Origin: Corynebacterium sp.
GTDB taxonomy: Bacteria > Actinomycetota > Actinomycetes > Mycobacteriales > Mycobacteriaceae
NCBI RefSeq assembly: GCF_030532965.1
Contig: NZ_JAUNKC010000024.1
Coordinates: 1-51,963 of the forward strand
Direction of reading: 5' to 3'
Length of the DNA stretch: 51,963 nucleotides
Below are positions 1-8,962 of the stretch, one piece after another. The translations under genes and the position numbers were made by a program. The number at the start of each line of letters is the position of its first letter. Position 1 is the first letter of the stretch. The notes beneath the pieces are model-generated. The model was given only the letters and a program-made list of their open reading frames with translations. It made no database searches and was not told the DNA's origin.

Positions 1-638
<638 letters not shown>

Positions 639-642
639 ACGC

Positions 643-668
643 CTAGGAACAAAACCTACGGCAGTTCA
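643..668 (+). repeat. Possible right terminal repeat of the IS3 remnant
   Basis: Just after the transposase stop is a segment that on the minus strand begins TGAACTGCCGTAGG. IS3-family elements typically end in TG...CA. The left end lies outside the window, so the inverted partner cannot be seen and the exact border is a guess. Confidence 0.3.
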
Positions 669-788
669 AAATTTTTCCATTTGAGAGATGTTTTAAGATA
701 AAAATGGCAAAAGTTATTGAAAAATGTATCGATGTTGATTTAAAGTAGTAAATGTTCCACTCCATTTATTCATTTCACTACATATATT

Positions 789-794
789 AAGGAG
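789..794 (+). promoter_or_regulatory. Ribosome binding site that favours the second ATG of the queC-like gene
   Basis: AAGGAG lies only 3 nt before the ATG at 798 but 9 nt before the in-frame ATG at 804. The normal spacing therefore supports 804 as the start. Confidence 0.6.
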
Positions 795-803
795 ATTATG
801 GAT

Positions 804-1505
804 ATGGAAAATCCTGTTGTTATTCTCTTATCAGGAGGGCCGGACTCTTCAACACTTGCCTACGACCTAGTCAAACGTCAAGGGAAGAAAGTTCTTGCGA
901 TTACCTTTGATTTTGGGGAGCGGGAAGCTAATGCGGAAATCGCTGCAGCAAAGAAAGTCGCAATGGATCTTGGCATTGAGCATCACATAGTCGACTTTTC
1001 CGCCCCCATGCGCGAGTTGTACGGCCTCCCTTTCCCTCAGTACCTTCGGAAAGCGGCAGGGCCGATTTTGACCAGTGAGCATGCCCCTGACCAATCGAAA
1101 GATGTGCAGCCATTTGGTTCCGCAATAGCACTGCTTATGGCAGCGTCATGGGCCCTGAAACAAGGTGCAAGCTCAGTTTATTACGGTGTACATTTCAACG
1201 ACACCGTGTATAAAGATAACAATTCAAGCTACTTTGAATTGTTGGAAAAGGTCACGTCATCATGCGAAGGTGAAAGCTATGCGGTTCAATTTAAGACTCC
1301 ATACTTGGAATTAATGAAGAGCGACGTAGTTGCATTAGGTCACTCACTTGGACTGCCGTTGGGAGATACCTGGAGTTGTGCTGCTTCAGACGAAACCCAT
1401 TGCGGGCAATGCGATCCTTGTGTTGACAGGATTGAGGCATTTAAGCAATCTGGAATTGAGGATAGTACCGAATACGCAATGGATCTGTCGGCTACGGCTA
1501 AATAA
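804..1505 (+). CDS. Divergent QueC-like 7-cyano-7-deazaguanine synthase
   Basis: A 233-residue ATP-PPi-type enzyme. Visible are the PP-loop SGGPDSS at residues 10-16 and a C-terminal zinc cluster of Cys192, Cys200, Cys203 and Cys206 (TWSC, HCGQCDPC), both diagnostic of QueC. True QueC converts carboxy-deazaguanine to preQ0. Two conserved blocks of ordinary QueC are changed: the VPGRN segment reads VQPFGSA, and the SGYPDC segment reads YKDNNSSY. The substrate may therefore differ. The gene is visibly A+T-richer than most of the window, follows an IS remnant, and its stop overlaps the start of the MFS gene (TAATG), so the two are probably co-translated. No queD, queE, queF or GTP cyclohydrolase gene is in the window. 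Family assignment is firm; the role is not. Confidence 0.8.
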   Translation: MENPVVILLSGGPDSSTLAYDLVKRQGKKVLAITFDFGEREANAEIAAAKKVAMDLGIEHHIVDFSAPMRELYGLPFPQYLRKAAGPILTSEHAPDQSKDVQPFGSAIALLMAASWALKQGASSVYYGVHFNDTVYKDNNSSYFELLEKVTSSCEGESYAVQFKTPYLELMKSDVVALGHSLGLPLGDTWSCAASDETHCGQCDPCVDRIEAFKQSGIEDSTEYAMDLSATAK

Positions 1506-2716
1506 TGTTGCATAGATTTTCTTGGTCGTTTTGGTACCTAGTGATAGGGCAAGCGCTTCAGTCGCTTGCCCTATCAGCATTTTCATTAGGGTTGATTTTT
1601 CTTGGGTTTGAGGAATCGAACCCGACTGGAATCGGACTTGTTTTAGCGATGCGTACGTTGCCTACCATGATGATATCGCTAGTCGGAGGTGTAATTGCAG
1701 ATAAATATGATCGGGTTAAACTTGCCAGTCGTACTTTAATAGTAAGCGCATTACTGCAGTTTATTCTTGCTTTTTGCTTGTTGCGGTATGGGCTGGGTTG
1801 GCAAGTGTACGTAATTTCTTTTATCACTGGTCTGGTAAGTGCCTTTGGTGCGCCTAGTTTATATGCGCTTTTGCCATCCATAGTGCCAGCAGAAAACAAT
1901 GTGCGAGCGAATGCTATAGCACGCGGTAGTCGGAATGTAATGTCAGTGATTGGACCATTATTAGTAGGCATCACTATCCCAACATTTGGACATAATTTCT
2001 TATTTTATATGGTGGCAGTATTGATGGGAGTATCTGGCGGCTTTATTAATAGTATCCGACTAACATCACCGTTAGGTATAAAACAAGGTTCTGACGAAGC
2101 CGTTCCTTGTCAAAAGCTAGGACTTTCTGGACTTAATAAAAAGTACCCATGGTTTGTTTTAGCAATCTGCTTTTGGTCAGCGTTGCTTTTTCTGGAATCG
2201 GGAGCGGCCGCTGTAACATTACCGTTTGTATTTTTAGAAACCTGGACTCAATCCCAATGGGCGTTGACTTTGTCAGTAACATCCTTGGGGTACATTATTG
2301 GTGCTATATACTTGTTGCGTTTTCCGGCTAGAAGTCAGTTGCTGTCGTTATCATTTTTGGTCTTTCCACTTTCAATTTTTCCATTCCTTGCGGTTTATTT
2401 GGAACTTTCGTTTCCAATAATTCTTGTTTGCTGCTTAATTGCCGGTATAGGTTTGGAAGTATCTGGTTCATTGTGGGGTTCTGTACTGCAAACGCATGTG
2501 AGTCAATCAGAAATTGGTCGAGTCTCTTCGATAGATTACGCGATTTCCTTTGGGTTGGTACCAGTTGCTTATATTGTTTATGGGATGCTTAGCGACGTCT
2601 ACTCAGGTGATATAGTATTGGTTGTTTCAGCTGGTGTGATAGGTATACTTAGTTGCAGTGCCGCATGGTGCGGCAGGGAAAGTCGTTTATTGGATTTTTC
2701 CTCCCGCAAACCGTAG
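1505..2716 (+). CDS. MFS exporter (DHA3-type, EntS-like)
   Basis: A 403-residue membrane protein with about 12 hydrophobic segments. The loop GGVIADKYDRVKL near residues 60-73 is the MFS motif A (G-x-x-x-D-R/K). The overall look is that of the DHA3 group, which includes siderophore and macrolide exporters. It overlaps the queC-like gene by 1 nt and shares its A+T-rich composition, so the pair probably moved together. By context it may export the product of the QueC-like enzyme or of a pathway that enzyme belongs to, but nothing in the sequence identifies the substrate. It converges on emb, with a shared hairpin between them. Confidence 0.8.
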   Translation: MLHRFSWSFWYLVIGQALQSLALSAFSLGLIFLGFEESNPTGIGLVLAMRTLPTMMISLVGGVIADKYDRVKLASRTLIVSALLQFILAFCLLRYGLGWQVYVISFITGLVSAFGAPSLYALLPSIVPAENNVRANAIARGSRNVMSVIGPLLVGITIPTFGHNFLFYMVAVLMGVSGGFINSIRLTSPLGIKQGSDEAVPCQKLGLSGLNKKYPWFVLAICFWSALLFLESGAAAVTLPFVFLETWTQSQWALTLSVTSLGYIIGAIYLLRFPARSQLLSLSFLVFPLSIFPFLAVYLELSFPIILVCCLIAGIGLEVSGSLWGSVLQTHVSQSEIGRVSSIDYAISFGLVPVAYIVYGMLSDVYSGDIVLVVSAGVIGILSCSAAWCGRESRLLDFSSRKP

Positions 2717-2727
2717 AAAAGCACAAA

Positions 2728-2776
2728 CAAAAACCGCCTGGCCACGGCAATCAATCATCGTGACCAGGCGGTGTTT
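2728..2776 (-). terminator. Terminator after emb, possibly bidirectional
   Basis: Inverted repeat ACCGCCTGG (2733-2741) and CCAGGCGGT (2764-2772). Read on the minus strand it is followed by TTTTTGTTTG, a good intrinsic terminator for the dprE1-dprE2-aftA-emb genes. The plus-strand side has a weaker T run and may also stop the MFS transcript. Confidence 0.7.
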
Positions 2777-2783
2777 GTGGTGG

Positions 2784-5700
2784 TTAGTTGTATTCCTTCT
2801 TATCGGTATCGATATTTTGGTGACCTGGGTTCCACAACCCGGAGCGGGTTATAGATTCGTGGTCGATGATTGCGCCATCCGGAATATCGCCCACCGAATT
2901 CGGGCGGATCTGGTAGCGTTCAATGGAACCCCAATCCCGCAGCCAGTCGTCCTTGGCGTAGGCCGGGATTTCATAGGAATAGTTCACGGTCTCAGCTGTG
3001 CCCAAGACGCCACCGCCGTGATAATCCTGGAAGCTGGTGCCGCTGCGCTTGCCCTTGTAGTCCGGGATAATGCGGTACGTCGGGATTTCCGCCACGCCCG
3101 CATAGTGGTTAAATGGCCGCTGACATGGGAATTGCAGCGGAACCGACCAGTCGAGCAGGCCAGGTGCTTCCGAACCGACCGTATTGCTTAAGGTATCGAG
3201 CTTCGGCACCCGAGGTGGGGTGAATGCCAACCATTGCTCCTCGTCAAGGGAGGAATCGACGGCATGGATGCGGATAACGTCCGCTTCATCCGGCAGGTCG
3301 GATAGCGGAAGCCTGAGGTTACGCCACTTGCGCATCGGCCCGATGTCGAGCATTTGGGTTTCGCCGAGCTTTTCGACGCTACCATCAGCGTTCGACTTGC
3401 CGTATTGCAGCACAAGTTTCTGGCCCTCTTGCTCCACCCCGTCCGCGTCGACACCCTCGATGATGCCAGCCGCAGATACGACCACCAGCGGAGACTCCTC
3501 AGTTTCTTCCGGAAGCTTGTACCAATCGGTAGTGGTCTGGGCGTAGAACTGGCGGCCCTGCGTATAGGAACCGACCACCGGGACGGTGTCCGGGTCGAGA
3601 TTAAACGGCAATGTCCACGTGGAGCCGTTAACACCCTTCTCGCTGCGCCGCCCGCCGTCAACATTGAGCAGCTCCGCGGAACTGACCAAATTAGGGAGCT
3701 GGTTCGTGCCCAGCTGCGGCAAACGATTCGGTTGGAACCCTCGGGTTTTATCGTTGGTGAGGGAACTGCCCAGCGAACTATTCAGCGGGCTTAAGAAGGA
3801 CTCATTGGTGTTGGTTTCCACCAGCACATAGTCAGCCAAACCGCAGGCCTTATTGGCCACGCTACGCACATTGCCCAGGCCGACCGAATACGCCGGATAC
3901 TGGTCAATGAACGCCTTGGCGAAGGAAGCGAGGGAGAACAACACCGCGATCGCGCAGAAGAAGGCGATTGGGGCGGCGAAGAGATTCGCGAACCGGCTCG
4001 GACGTCGATCTTTGCGCTTGTAGGCGGTGGAGGCGTCGACAAGCTCAGTGGCCAAACCGCTGCGGAACGACTGCACCACGCCGATAATCAAAACAACCAA
4101 CGACACAACCATTAGCACGGTCGAAGCCTCGATAGCTTTGAACTGAATCGACTTATCCCACCACGGAATGCCGTAACTAGAGACGTACCAGAATCCGTTG
4201 GTGCCGGATAACGCGAAAGCGAACACAAAGAGCAGACCACCGAGCACCAAAGTACGGGCATGGCGGGAACGGGTGGCGATTTCGCTCAACGCGATCGCGC
4301 CCAATGCGCCCAGTGCGGCGGCGATCCCCGCCCACACGCCGAAGTGGTGGGTCCACTTGGTGGGGGTGAAGCTCATGAAGAATAACGTGCCGAGGAAAAC
4401 CATCATCAGCCGCAGAGCCGGGCCCTTGTTCGAGCCGGGAACCTTGCCGTTTTTCAGCATGGAAGAGAAGATGAAGATCACGCTCAAAAACGCCATGAGC
4501 ACCGCGAAGCGGCGCGAGAACGAACCGTCAACCGCCTGCTGGAACAATACTTCGTAACGTACCCACTCCTGGTACCACTGCAAACTAGGGCCCTTATCGC
4601 CACGAACGTGGATCGACTCCAAAACCGTCATTAAGGTTTGATCGCCGAAGACAGCTAGGAAAACCGCAGTACCGGCAGCCGCAAACGGAGCAAGCAACGC
4701 CGTCCACCCAGCAATGAGAGCGCCGCGCGGCGACGCATCCGTTATGCCGAAGTACCGCAACCTACGGTGCATCACGCGAATAAGACTGGACAAACTCACC
4801 AGCAACGCCGCAACCGCCATCAAACCCGTCGGGCCACAGGCTAGCGTGAACGCGGCGACGATGGTTCCCACCGCAGCCGGGAAGAGCCGGTGCTGTTCAA
4901 TTGCACGCTCGAACGAAACCCACGCAACCAACGTGCCAAGCGCGATGATCGGTTCCGGCCGCAGGCCGTTGTTATAAGGCAACCAGAACGCCAAGAACAT
5001 CAACGCCGCGGTCCAATGCGCCGCCTTGCGGGCATTGATGCCGTCACCCAGACGCGGCAAAATCTCGCGGGAAACGACTAGCCAGATCAAAATGCCCGAA
5101 ATGAGCGAAGGCAACCGCATCCAGGTAGAGGCGGTGGACACCGTGGTCATCAACGCCAAGAAATCGTAATACGGCGCACCGAACGGTGACTCCGGAACAC
5201 CAAACCACCGGTAATAATTCGCCATGTAATCCGATTCCAGCGACACCCGAGCCATGGTCATAATGAAGCCGTCATCGGAAGTATTGGCGCCGAAGAAATA
5301 CCACGCCACCAAGACGCCTAAAACTACGCCATCAACCAGGCGGGGTTTAAAGAAACCGGCGGGCCAGAACTTATAGCCCCCTTCGCCATCAAGCCGGTCA
5401 AGCCGATACAAAGCAACCAGTGCGATGAGCAGGAAAAATGCGCCGCCGAACATGGTTGCGTACTTCCACATAGTCGGGGAAGAGGTGTAGCGGGAATTGA
5501 TCTCAACATCGACGGTGAGCCCGGCGTCGATAAGCGACTTAGCGTCACCTTCTAACTCCGTATAAATGCCGGTGATCTGCGGACGCTTATCCTCTTCTTC
5601 CTCGCTGGTCACGTACAGCGGCTCGCCTTCCGCGTCCACCGCGCCGGGGATTTCCACCGTCGTGGTCTTCAGCCCGGAGGTGATATTCAGCACCGAATCA

Positions 5701-6104
5701 GGAGCTAAAGCAGCTACCTCTTCCGCCTCCAATTGGAAATACACCGTGTCACGCACCAAAACATCGATGGCGCCGTCGAAAGAGCGGACAAACAAGCCGC
5801 GTGACGTCGACTTTTCGCTATCCGGCGGCAAGGTACCCACCAGTAGATTTTCGTCTTCCCGCAGCGAGTTAATCGCGGAAATCGGAACGCTCAGCCTGAT
5901 TTTCTCCGGCGCGTAAGACTCCAACGGGGCGTTGACGGAATTCAAGGAATCATTCTGCGGCCAATGCAAGGAGGATTGCACCTGGCTGACCGGCATAAAC
6001 GGGGTGAGGATAAACAGCAGAAACCCCATGATGCCGCTGACAATGGCGATATTGCGTAAACCGCTGTGCGTAGTCGCCCGGGCAGGCGTCGTGGTAGTGG
6101 TCAT
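2784..6104 (-). CDS. emb: Arabinosyltransferase Emb (EmbC/EmbA/EmbB family)
   Basis: A 1106-residue GT-C glycosyltransferase that adds arabinofuranose from decaprenyl-phosphoryl-arabinose to cell-wall arabinan. It has an N-terminal membrane segment, a long extracytoplasmic domain (about residues 40-210), a multi-membrane region with the catalytic Asp pair in SDDGFIMT (Asp277-Asp278), and a large soluble C-terminal domain rich in Trp and Asn as in the family's carbohydrate-binding part. Corynebacteria are known to carry one emb gene where mycobacteria have three. The ATG at 6104 was chosen because it overlaps the aftA stop (ATGA) and yields MTTTTTPAR; an upstream in-frame start would run deep into aftA. 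This family is the ethambutol target. Confidence 0.92.
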   Translation of the reverse strand: MTTTTTPARATTHSGLRNIAIVSGIMGFLLFILTPFMPVSQVQSSLHWPQNDSLNSVNAPLESYAPEKIRLSVPISAINSLREDENLLVGTLPPDSEKSTSRGLFVRSFDGAIDVLVRDTVYFQLEAEEVAALAPDSVLNITSGLKTTTVEIPGAVDAEGEPLYVTSEEEEDKRPQITGIYTELEGDAKSLIDAGLTVDVEINSRYTSSPTMWKYATMFGGAFFLLIALVALYRLDRLDGEGGYKFWPAGFFKPRLVDGVVLGVLVAWYFFGANTSDDGFIMTMARVSLESDYMANYYRWFGVPESPFGAPYYDFLALMTTVSTASTWMRLPSLISGILIWLVVSREILPRLGDGINARKAAHWTAALMFLAFWLPYNNGLRPEPIIALGTLVAWVSFERAIEQHRLFPAAVGTIVAAFTLACGPTGLMAVAALLVSLSSLIRVMHRRLRYFGITDASPRGALIAGWTALLAPFAAAGTAVFLAVFGDQTLMTVLESIHVRGDKGPSLQWYQEWVRYEVLFQQAVDGSFSRRFAVLMAFLSVIFIFSSMLKNGKVPGSNKGPALRLMMVFLGTLFFMSFTPTKWTHHFGVWAGIAAALGALGAIALSEIATRSRHARTLVLGGLLFVFAFALSGTNGFWYVSSYGIPWWDKSIQFKAIEASTVLMVVSLVVLIIGVVQSFRSGLATELVDASTAYKRKDRRPSRFANLFAAPIAFFCAIAVLFSLASFAKAFIDQYPAYSVGLGNVRSVANKACGLADYVLVETNTNESFLSPLNSSLGSSLTNDKTRGFQPNRLPQLGTNQLPNLVSSAELLNVDGGRRSEKGVNGSTWTLPFNLDPDTVPVVGSYTQGRQFYAQTTTDWYKLPEETEESPLVVVSAAGIIEGVDADGVEQEGQKLVLQYGKSNADGSVEKLGETQMLDIGPMRKWRNLRLPLSDLPDEADVIRIHAVDSSLDEEQWLAFTPPRVPKLDTLSNTVGSEAPGLLDWSVPLQFPCQRPFNHYAGVAEIPTYRIIPDYKGKRSGTSFQDYHGGGVLGTAETVNYSYEIPAYAKDDWLRDWGSIERYQIRPNSVGDIPDGAIIDHESITRSGLWNPGHQNIDTDKKEYN

Positions 6105-8110
6105 GACCGGGTCACCACCACGAATGGGCCGATCTGGGTGGCATCCCACATGGTGCCCGATCCGAGGAATACCTCCGGATTAAACCGAACACCATGGAAC
6201 CGAACATTGGGGTTATTAGGATAAATATCCTCCGCTAGGTCGAAAACCCAGCCAGTGCTGTCTTTACTACTGTTCATATCTTCGATTGTTGATTCAAGAT
6301 CGGCGCGGAACACGAATGCCTCGGGGGCCTTCCATTCCGCTTCGTCGAGCTTTTCGACGAACGATTGCGGGGTCTTAAACTTATTCCAGCTACCCAACGC
6401 CCAGCTGGTGATCGCCTCGTTTCGACGATCAAACTCACCCAACGGATTCGCATAATGGCTGGTAAAGGCCTGGAAACCTCGGAATGGGTGATAGGACATG
6501 AAGTTGCGTTCATCCGTCAAGATCACGGTGTCGCGCGGCAGCTTGCCCCGCTTCTTAGCGATATGATCCGCCACTTCCGCGTAATACTGGGTGGAATCAG
6601 GTGGATACAGATCCGCCCGCTCGCCGTAACCATCCGTATCGGTATATGCCCGGTCGATAGCATCAGCATTATCGTTCGGGATATTCTGCGCATACGCTAA
6701 CCCAGCCGCCATGAGAACCGCCACGAATACAACGGTGATGGTGCGCGACGTCTTAACATCGAACGCTTCCGGGAACAACCGGTGAATGCTGTAAATTCGC
6801 AGCTCGGCGAAACCTAAAACACCAGCGGTAGCTAACTGTAAGGCCACCACCACGTCCAACCGGAAGCCCAGCAACGTGGTGCCCGTGACGGTAAAGGCCA
6901 TGGATAATGCGACCCAACCGTAGAACACCATGAGGCCGATGCCTAACATGCGCACGTCGTAATTGCTGGCCCGCATGATCATGTACACCAAACCCACCAG
7001 GCATAAAATGCCAATCAGTGTGGGCGCCAACATCGGTAATGGAACCTGGGTTCCCTCCAACGGCAAATAATGAGCCGCAGTGGCACCGGAGGCAGGATGG
7101 CCGTCCAGGATCGCCAAAACGTATGGCCCCCACCAGATCGCAGCGATGGCCATCGATGCCACACCAATAATTATCAATCGGATAATCGGAGTGGCGGACT
7201 TCATCAAAACAGCAGCGTAAAGCGCGGCGATCACGATGGTGCTCAAGGCAACGACGGCCGTATATAGCGTGTAGGCGGAAGCCGACATGCCAAGGTAAAT
7301 AATCAACCCAACCATGGCCAGGTTGCGGCCAACCAGGGCGCGGCGCGCCAGAATGCACGCGGCAGGCACGCCCAATGCGATGATCGCCGCATAGGGTTCC
7401 TCCGCGCTCATGACCAAGGTGATGGCGACGCTGACCAAGGCGATACCGGTCGCTACAGGCAGGCTACCGACAAGGCGTTGCCACACCGGCACCAATACGC
7501 AACCGGCTGCCGCGATAGACATCAGTGACCACGGTTGGAATACTTCCCAGCCGGGAATGTCCAAAACATTGGCGACACGCCCACCGAACCAGAACCACAT
7601 TCCTGGATAAAAGGTGGGCAGGTCGATGTAATTCATGTCCGATAAGGCCCAGGAATCAGCCAACCTGGTCATGAACTGGGTGCGGAAACCCTGGTCAACC
7701 GTAATGCCATCCAAGTACAGCCGAGTCGCCGATAGCGGAATAGCGGTGGAAGTGACCACCAAACCAGCCGGGGAGAGATAACACAACACGTAGGTAAGCG
7801 CGGTGCGCCAGAACGGTCGCTGTGTTTTCTTTTTCTCATCCATCACCCACAACACGACCACCGTGGCGACCGCGGCCAATAAGATGATGGTGCTAAAAGT
7901 CGCCAACGCGCGGCTGACCATGGATGGGCCGAACGCCGGCAAATTGGTGGTCTTGAGGACAAACCAGCAAGCCAAAGTGAAAACCAGGCCGCCCAAAGCC
8001 GCCACCACGATCCCTAGCAGCGTGTGTTTCACGCTGGGCAAATCGGGGTGGTACTCATCACGATGCGTGATGGCTCCTGGTTGCTCGTGACTTGATTCCT
8101 GAACAGTCAT
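6101..8110 (-). CDS. aftA: Galactan 5-O-arabinofuranosyltransferase AftA
   Basis: About 669 residues, a multi-membrane GT-C enzyme that primes arabinan by placing the first arabinofuranose residues on galactan. Recognised by length, by the run of membrane segments in the first two thirds, by the acidic loop DGITVDQGFR near residue 130, by a soluble C-terminal third, and by its place between dprE2 and emb, which is the mycobacterial order. GGGAGA lies 9 nt upstream of the ATG at 8110 but only 3 nt from the ATG at 8116, so 8110 is preferred. The stop overlaps the emb start by 4 nt, implying translational coupling. The 10-mer CTTTTCGACG lies inside the gene at 6350-6359. Confidence 0.88.
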   Translation of the reverse strand: MTVQESSHEQPGAITHRDEYHPDLPSVKHTLLGIVVAALGGLVFTLACWFVLKTTNLPAFGPSMVSRALATFSTIILLAAVATVVVLWVMDEKKKTQRPFWRTALTYVLCYLSPAGLVVTSTAIPLSATRLYLDGITVDQGFRTQFMTRLADSWALSDMNYIDLPTFYPGMWFWFGGRVANVLDIPGWEVFQPWSLMSIAAAGCVLVPVWQRLVGSLPVATGIALVSVAITLVMSAEEPYAAIIALGVPAACILARRALVGRNLAMVGLIIYLGMSASAYTLYTAVVALSTIVIAALYAAVLMKSATPIIRLIIIGVASMAIAAIWWGPYVLAILDGHPASGATAAHYLPLEGTQVPLPMLAPTLIGILCLVGLVYMIMRASNYDVRMLGIGLMVFYGWVALSMAFTVTGTTLLGFRLDVVVALQLATAGVLGFAELRIYSIHRLFPEAFDVKTSRTITVVFVAVLMAAGLAYAQNIPNDNADAIDRAYTDTDGYGERADLYPPDSTQYYAEVADHIAKKRGKLPRDTVILTDERNFMSYHPFRGFQAFTSHYANPLGEFDRRNEAITSWALGSWNKFKTPQSFVEKLDEAEWKAPEAFVFRADLESTIEDMNSSKDSTGWVFDLAEDIYPNNPNVRFHGVRFNPEVFLGSGTMWDATQIGPFVVVTRS

Positions 8111-8142
8111 ACCCATAAGTCTCCCATATCACACAGGCCAAA

Positions 8143-8169
8143 GCCCCCTTGGACAATGCCAAAGGGGGC
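8143..8169 (-). terminator. Hairpin between dprE2 and aftA
   Basis: GCCCCCTT (8143-8150) pairs with AAGGGGGC (8162-8169). The T tract on the minus strand is short (CTTTGG), so this may attenuate rather than end transcription into aftA. Confidence 0.5.
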
Positions 8170-8182
8170 GAAGAAACCGAAA

Positions 8183-8944
8183 CTAGAACGGAAGTTTGCG
8201 GAAAATTGCCTGTGGAATGAACTTGAATGCCAACGAAACGTACTGGAAAAGGGGGTGCACGAAGATGGCGTCTTTCTTATTCAATACGGCGGCGACTACG
8301 GCCTTGGCTACGTCGTCACGCTCGACAGTCAGCGGTGCCTCGCCCGCATCGGCGGACATCTTGGTGCGAACCTGGCCCGGGCGAACCACGAGGACATTCA
8401 CGCCGTGTTCGCGCAGCGCCTCACCCAAATTCACGTAGAAACCATCCATGCCAGCTTTCGCCGCGCCGTAGACGAAATTGGAGCGGCGAACCCGCTGGCC
8501 AGCGACTGAGCTAAGCGCAACGATGCTGCCGTGGCCTTGAGCCTTGAACTTTTCGCCCAACAGCACACCAACCGACACCGGTGCCGTGAAGTTTGTCTCA
8601 GCGGAGTCAACAGCAAGCTTCTGGTCCTGCCACAACGCTTCCTGGTCGCCGAGCGTGCCAAAGGCCACGATGGCGACGTCCACATCGCCGTTGGCGAAGG
8701 CCAAGTCGATGGTTTCTGGGTGGGAAGCGAAATCGGTGGCGTCGAAATCGATAACCTCGACGTCCGAAGCGCCAGCGGTTTTCACCTCAGCAACAGCGCT
8801 TTCGATCCGGGGGGAATCCGGACGGGCTGCCAGGATAACCTTGGCTGGCCCGTTTTTAAGAAATTCGGTGACGATGGACAGGCCGATTTCGGAAGTGCCA
8901 CCGAGCAGAAGAATATTTTGGGCTTGGCCCACAGCGTTCAACAT
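8183..8944 (-). CDS. dprE2: Decaprenylphosphoryl-2-keto-ribose reductase DprE2
   Basis: A 253-residue short-chain dehydrogenase. With DprE1 it epimerises decaprenyl-phosphoryl-ribose to the arabinose donor used by AftA and Emb; DprE2 performs the NAD(P)H-dependent reduction of the keto intermediate. The Rossmann loop GGTSEIG lies at residues 15-21, the catalytic Ser in ALSSVAG near residue 148, and the YxxxK pair in YGAAKAG near residue 160. The gene starts 18 nt after the dprE1 stop, with AAGG-type binding sites between, so they are one transcription unit. Confidence 0.92.
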   Translation of the reverse strand: MLNAVGQAQNILLLGGTSEIGLSIVTEFLKNGPAKVILAARPDSPRIESAVAEVKTAGASDVEVIDFDATDFASHPETIDLAFANGDVDVAIVAFGTLGDQEALWQDQKLAVDSAETNFTAPVSVGVLLGEKFKAQGHGSIVALSSVAGQRVRRSNFVYGAAKAGMDGFYVNLGEALREHGVNVLVVRPGQVRTKMSADAGEAPLTVERDDVAKAVVAAVLNKKDAIFVHPLFQYVSLAFKFIPQAIFRKLPF

Positions 8945-8962
8945 AAGGAGAAAACCTTTCTA

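Noticed and set aside
1558..1974. 138-residue frame antisense to the MFS gene
   Set aside because: It mirrors a membrane-protein gene, has no binding site and lacks any recognisable domain.
804..2716. QueC-like gene as part of a type IV CBASS defence locus
   Set aside because: No nucleotidyltransferase (CD-NTase), TGT-like partner or effector adjoins it; its only partner is an MFS exporter.
5566..5916. Plus-strand frame of 116 residues inside emb
   Set aside because: Shadow of the emb coding sequence, Ser/Thr-rich, with no binding site.
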